A program made the translations under genes and the position numbers. Shown piece after piece: positions 60,839-64,000 of a stretch of DNA of 64,000 bases. The notes under the pieces were generated by a model. That model did no database searches. It saw only the letters and a program-made list of their open reading frames with translations, and was not told the DNA's origin. This DNA is from Cuspidothrix sp046080125. GTDB taxonomy: Bacteria > Cyanobacteriota > Cyanobacteriia > Cyanobacteriales > Nostocaceae. Position 1 is the stretch's first letter. Every line of letters begins with the position of its first letter. The stretch is taken from the NCBI GenBank assembly GCA_046080125.1, contig JBJTTJ010000163.1:1-64000 (forward strand). Direction: 5' to 3'.

Positions 60839-62127
60839 AAAAAACCTTTTATCATCCAAATTATAGCTTACAAACCCCTTGGAATTGGCTGCAATTTGGA
60901 CTATTATCTTTCCCCGTGAGTCCATTTTTGGGTGGAATGTCTATAGTTGTGGCCTCCTTTCTCACTTGGGGTAAACAATACCGAATTATTAGAGATAAGC
61001 CAATTCACCAGGGATTTGCTATTTTGAGTATTTTACTACTCATCACCACCGCCTTTGCCCCTCAAAAATTAGATGCTTTTTTAGGTTTATTCAATTTACT
61101 GCCCTTCTTTTTCTTTTTTACCGGACTCACCCCCCTAATTCAAACACCTGCCCAATTAAGACACATTGCTTGGATAATGGTGTTTGGTTCTGTACCTGTG
61201 CTCATCATCGGCCTTGGACAATTATATCTGGGTTGGAATTTCCAGTTTCAGTTTTTATGGATTGTTTTAGATTGTGTAGTTGCACCAGAAAAAACATTTT
61301 TAGGACGCATGAGTGCTAATTTCATGCACCCTAATACTTTAGCCGCATATTTAGTTACAATTTTGATTCTCGGCTTAGGTTTATGGCTAGAAAACTATCA
61401 TCAACTCAAACAAAAAAATCCTCTAATTATCTTCTTAACAATTACGGTATCTGCTAACTTTATCGCCTTAATTTTGACTAATTCTCGTAATGGTTGGGGA
61501 ATAAGTATTTTCGCCTGTTTAGCCTATGCTTTATATCAAGGTTGGCGATTAATTATCGCTGGTGTTGTTAGTATTACCAGTTGTTTTTTGTTAGCAGCTT
61601 TCGCCCCCTCACCTATTGCCCAATTTTTCCGTCTGTTCGTTCCTTACAGAATTTGGGCGCGGTTAAACGACGATATGTTTCCTAACAGGCCAGTAGCATT
61701 AATGCGGAAAACACAATGGCAATTTGCCTGGAATTTAACACAACAACATCCTCTCACTGGTTCAGGTTTACGGAGTTTTGGTGGACTGTATAAAACCCAG
61801 ATGCACATTGATGTTAACCATCCCCATAACCTATTTTTAATGCTATCTGCGGAAACTGGTTTAATTACTACTTTGCTATTTTGTGGATTACTAATTTGGA
61901 TATTAATTACAGCTAGTCAAGTTCTATGGAAATCTAAATCCATCGAACCAGAAAATCGCCTCATTTTCTTCAGTTATATTATCACCTTTATTGGCTGGAT
62001 ATTATTTAATACTGTTGATATCACTACCTTTGATATTCGGTTAAATACTCTCTCCTGGGTTTTTGTCGCTGCATTATGCGGAGTTATGTATCAATATCAA
62101 TTATGTTATGCCAGGGTAAGAATTTAG
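60820..62127 (+). CDS. O-antigen ligase-like membrane protein
   Basis: A 435-residue polytopic protein with about ten membrane segments, of the O-antigen ligase/polymerase (Wzy_C) type. The central LTNSRNGWGISIFACLAYAL and the later QHPLTGSGLRSFGGLYKTQ loop, with HIDVNHPHNLFLMLSAETGLI, are the conserved parts with Arg, His and the family's NxxxxxxxE/H layout. It would join or extend polysaccharide chains at the membrane. I use the ATG at 60820; longer in-frame starts overlap the YaaW gene even more. It overlaps that gene by 19 bases, implying coupled translation. Confidence 0.85.
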   Translation: MLGTSLKKTFYHPNYSLQTPWNWLQFGLLSFPVSPFLGGMSIVVASFLTWGKQYRIIRDKPIHQGFAILSILLLITTAFAPQKLDAFLGLFNLLPFFFFFTGLTPLIQTPAQLRHIAWIMVFGSVPVLIIGLGQLYLGWNFQFQFLWIVLDCVVAPEKTFLGRMSANFMHPNTLAAYLVTILILGLGLWLENYHQLKQKNPLIIFLTITVSANFIALILTNSRNGWGISIFACLAYALYQGWRLIIAGVVSITSCFLLAAFAPSPIAQFFRLFVPYRIWARLNDDMFPNRPVALMRKTQWQFAWNLTQQHPLTGSGLRSFGGLYKTQMHIDVNHPHNLFLMLSAETGLITTLLFCGLLIWILITASQVLWKSKSIEPENRLIFFSYIITFIGWILFNTVDITTFDIRLNTLSWVFVAALCGVMYQYQLCYARVRI

Positions 62128-62152
62128 GTGAGGTAATAAGACCGGCAACTTA

Positions 62153-62172
62153 TTTTATTAATTGTGTCCATA
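62153..62172. repeat. Exact 20-base dispersed repeat, copy 2
   Basis: Identical to 27093-27112. It lies between the O-antigen ligase-like gene and miaB, 76 bases before the miaB start. Confidence 0.7.
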
Positions 62173-62247
62173 GATGATAAAGTCTTGACTCCTGCTATAC
62201 AATGATAAACAGACCTGATATACATTACTAACTAAGCGTAATTCCCA

Positions 62248-63609
62248 ATGACCACTAAACGCCATTACCATATTATTACCTTCGGTTGTCAAATGAATAA
62301 AGCTGACTCCGAACGGATGGCTGGTATATTAGAAGACATGGGATTTGAGTGGTCAGAAGACCCAAATCAAGCAAATGTCATTCTTTACAATACTTGCACC
62401 ATTCGGGATAATGCGGAACAAAAAGTATATTCTTATTTAGGTAGGCAAGCGAAGCGAAAACACAAGCAAGCCGATTTAACATTGATAGTCGCTGGTTGTG
62501 TTGCCCAGCAAGAAGGGGAAGCACTGCTGCGACGTGTGCCAGAATTGGATTTAGTCATGGGTCCGCAACACGCTAACCGCCTCAAAGACCTGCTAGAATC
62601 TGTGTTTGAGGGTAATCAAGTTGTCGCTACGGAAGCGGTTCACATTTTTGAAGATATTACCCAACCCCGTCGAGATAGTCAAGTGACAGCTTGGGTTAAT
62701 GTTATCTACGGTTGCAATGAACGTTGTACTTATTGTGTAGTTCCTAATGTGCGCGGTGTGGAACAGTCCCGTACACCGACAGCTATTCGCACCGAAATTC
62801 AAGAGTTAGCTACACAAGGTTACAAGGAAATTACCCTTCTGGGTCAGAATATTGACGCTTATGGTCGAGACTTACCCGGTTCTACTCCTCAAGGTCGTCA
62901 CTTACACACCTTGACAGATTTACTCTATTATGTACATGATGTACCGGGAATTGAAAGAATTAGATTTGCTACCAGCCATCCTAGATATTTTACGGAAAGA
63001 TTGATTAAGGCTTGTGCGGATTTGCCCAAAGTATGCGAACATTTCCATATTCCTTTCCAGTCTGGAGATAATGAAATTCTAAAGGCCATGTCACGGGGTT
63101 ATACTCACGAAAAATATCGCCGTATTATTGATACTATTCGCCACTATATACCAGATGCTTCCATCAGTGCCGATGCCATTGTCGGATTTCCTGGGGAAAC
63201 TGAGGCACAATTTGAAAATACTTTGAAATTGGTTGAAGATATCGGTTTTGATTTATTAAATACTGCTGCTTATTCTCCTCGTCCTGGTACACCTGCGGCT
63301 GTATGGGATAATCAACTGAGTGAAGAAGTAAAAAGCGACAGGTTGCAAAGATTAAATCACTTGGTTAATATTAAAGCAGCCGAGCGATCGCAGCGTTACT
63401 TTGGTAGAATCGAAGAAGTATTAGTAGAAGACCAAAATAGCAAAGACCCAACTCAAGTTATGGGTAGAACCAGAGGAAATCGTCTGACCTTCTTCACAGG
63501 TGATATTAATCATCTCCAAGGGCAAATAGTCAAGGTTAAAATTACCGAAGTTCGCGCTTTTAGCTTGACTGGAGAACCAGTAGAAGTTCGTCAACCAGTT
63601 ACAGTTTAA
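62248..63609 (+). CDS. miaB: tRNA-2-methylthio-N6-dimethylallyladenosine synthase MiaB
   Basis: A 453-residue radical SAM methylthiotransferase. The UPF0004 domain comes first (ITFGCQMNKADSERM, NTCTIRDNAEQKV, IVAGCVAQQEG, three cluster cysteines), followed by the radical SAM core with YGCNERCTYCVVP (CxxxCxxC), GQNIDAYG, ATSHPRYFT and DAIVGFPGETE. A C-terminal TRAM domain (about 380-450) follows. It adds the methylthio group to i6A37 in tRNA. MiaE at 6670-7269 then hydroxylates the product, so both steps are present in the window. A GGTGGGC-ATT-GCCCACC hairpin follows at 63633-63649. Confidence 0.96.
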   Translation: MTTKRHYHIITFGCQMNKADSERMAGILEDMGFEWSEDPNQANVILYNTCTIRDNAEQKVYSYLGRQAKRKHKQADLTLIVAGCVAQQEGEALLRRVPELDLVMGPQHANRLKDLLESVFEGNQVVATEAVHIFEDITQPRRDSQVTAWVNVIYGCNERCTYCVVPNVRGVEQSRTPTAIRTEIQELATQGYKEITLLGQNIDAYGRDLPGSTPQGRHLHTLTDLLYYVHDVPGIERIRFATSHPRYFTERLIKACADLPKVCEHFHIPFQSGDNEILKAMSRGYTHEKYRRIIDTIRHYIPDASISADAIVGFPGETEAQFENTLKLVEDIGFDLLNTAAYSPRPGTPAAVWDNQLSEEVKSDRLQRLNHLVNIKAAERSQRYFGRIEEVLVEDQNSKDPTQVMGRTRGNRLTFFTGDINHLQGQIVKVKITEVRAFSLTGEPVEVRQPVTV

Positions 63610-63632
63610 TTGGAATTTATAGAACTGACCCT

Positions 63633-63649
63633 ATGGTGGGCATTGCCCA
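63633..63649. repeat. Hairpin GGTGGGC-ATT-GCCCACC
   Basis: A perfect 7-base stem with a 3-base loop between two convergent genes. A near-identical form (with TAAT loop) occurs at about 54229-54245. It could act as a two-way terminator or belong to a repeat family. No T-run follows the stem. Confidence 0.6.
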
Positions 63650-63666
63650 CCTTATATAAGATATAA

Positions 63667-64000
63667 TTACCTCACATTTCTCACTAAAAAATCTGCCTCT
63701 CCACAACTTTTGCGAGAACGTTTCAAAACATCTTGGCTACAAATACCTGCTTTACCATCTGGAGAATAGCAAAAAAATACTTCTTTTAAGAATCTACCAG
63801 AATCAGAACAATAGGGTGCAATTCCATCAGCAGTAAGTTCACTATTAGCACTAATAAATGCGGTTTTTAACCCGGCAATTGTTGTCCGAAAAGGTTTTGT
63901 AGGACGATTATAAGTTGTGGGAATTGCCACAGAATCTTTTAAATTTTTACTTAATGCTAAATACTGTTCAGGAGTTTTACCAGAACAAGTTCCATGTTTT
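63667..64000 (-). CDS. RNase T2 family ribonuclease, C-terminal part
   Basis: The frame is open to the right edge of the window, so the N-terminal half is cut off. About 110 residues are seen. The first residues in view are KHGTCSG, the second conserved active-site segment (CAS II) of RNase T2 enzymes with the catalytic His, followed by PEQYLALSKNL. Further on, GLKTAFISANSELTADGIAPYC and FLKEVFFCYSPDG match the family C-terminus with disulfide cysteines. The GTG at 63930 is inside the gene and not its start. RNase T2 enzymes are secreted or periplasmic and degrade RNA. It converges on miaB. Confidence 0.82.
   Translation of the reverse strand, partial: KHGTCSGKTPEQYLALSKNLKDSVAIPTTYNRPTKPFRTTIAGLKTAFISANSELTADGIAPYCSDSGRFLKEVFFCYSPDGKAGICSQDVLKRSRKSCGEADFLVRNVR

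Noticed and set aside
1..64000. CRISPR array
   Set aside because: The repeats seen are contiguous heptamers or isolated palindromes, with no regular repeat-spacer pattern and no cas genes.

Overview
The window is chromosomal DNA from a filamentous, probably heterocyst-forming cyanobacterium (Nostocales; Dolichospermum/Anabaena-like). The evidence is the low G+C content, frequent GCGATCGC (HIP1) octamers, arrays of seven-base tandem repeats, many short dispersed palindromes, and cyanobacterial genes: NdhM, Psb32, a group 3 sigma factor, FeSOD, a long-form IspH, DUF4346 and a single-chain 5-oxoprolinase. The two ends cut through genes: an arsenosugar radical-SAM gene at the left and an RNase T2 gene at the right. 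I see no rRNA, tRNA, CRISPR array, prophage or intact transposon.

Layout. 0-6 kb: ArsS (3' part), thioredoxin, an M28 peptidase, then a DnaK paralogue with its DnaJ partner. 6-12 kb: a leftward run of recR, miaE, a MerA-like flavoprotein, two tandem VTT (TVP38) membrane proteins, an arsenosugar-type glycosyltransferase and a small membrane protein. 12-20 kb: RidA, MalQ, a RodZ-like protein, an RluB-type pseudouridine synthase, a DUF2993 protein, CdsA, CbiT and a His-rich lipoprotein. 20-27 kb: a sensor kinase, a RibD-C reductase, a FemAB-like acyltransferase, DUF4346, Psb32 and CysH. 27-33.4 kb: a signalling neighbourhood made of an FHA-PrsW intramembrane protease, an unknown protein, a CHAT-FHA caspase-like protein and a zinc-ribbon PP2C phosphatase. 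33.9-40.8 kb: NdhM, a NarL-type response regulator, SodB, IspH, an SGNH hydrolase and an ammonium transporter with an NtcA-type site. 41-45.5 kb: an export island with two TauE/SafE proteins, DUF1634, a CadD-like transporter and an Rrf2 regulator. 46-50 kb: a SigF-type sigma factor and a PhnD-PhnC-PhnE ABC transporter. 50-64 kb: a zinc-ribbon membrane protein, a J-domain/pentapeptide fusion, an SDR, an alpha/beta-hydrolase-fold protein lacking its catalytic residues, a bestrophin, 5-oxoprolinase, a YaaW-like protein overlapping an O-antigen-ligase-like gene, MiaB and RNase T2.

Functional links: MiaB and MiaE act in sequence on the same tRNA base. DnaK and DnaJ are partners. ArsS and the TIGR04283-type glycosyltransferase belong to the same proposed arsenosugar route, although about 10 kb apart here. 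The FHA/CHAT/PP2C/PrsW genes read as a phosphothreonine-linked protease module and are my best candidate for an undescribed system. The intergenic DNA is rich in repeats: heptamer arrays at seven places (one inside the 5-oxoprolinase reading frame, one running into the psb32 end) and several palindrome families, one of which shows compensating changes in its arms.
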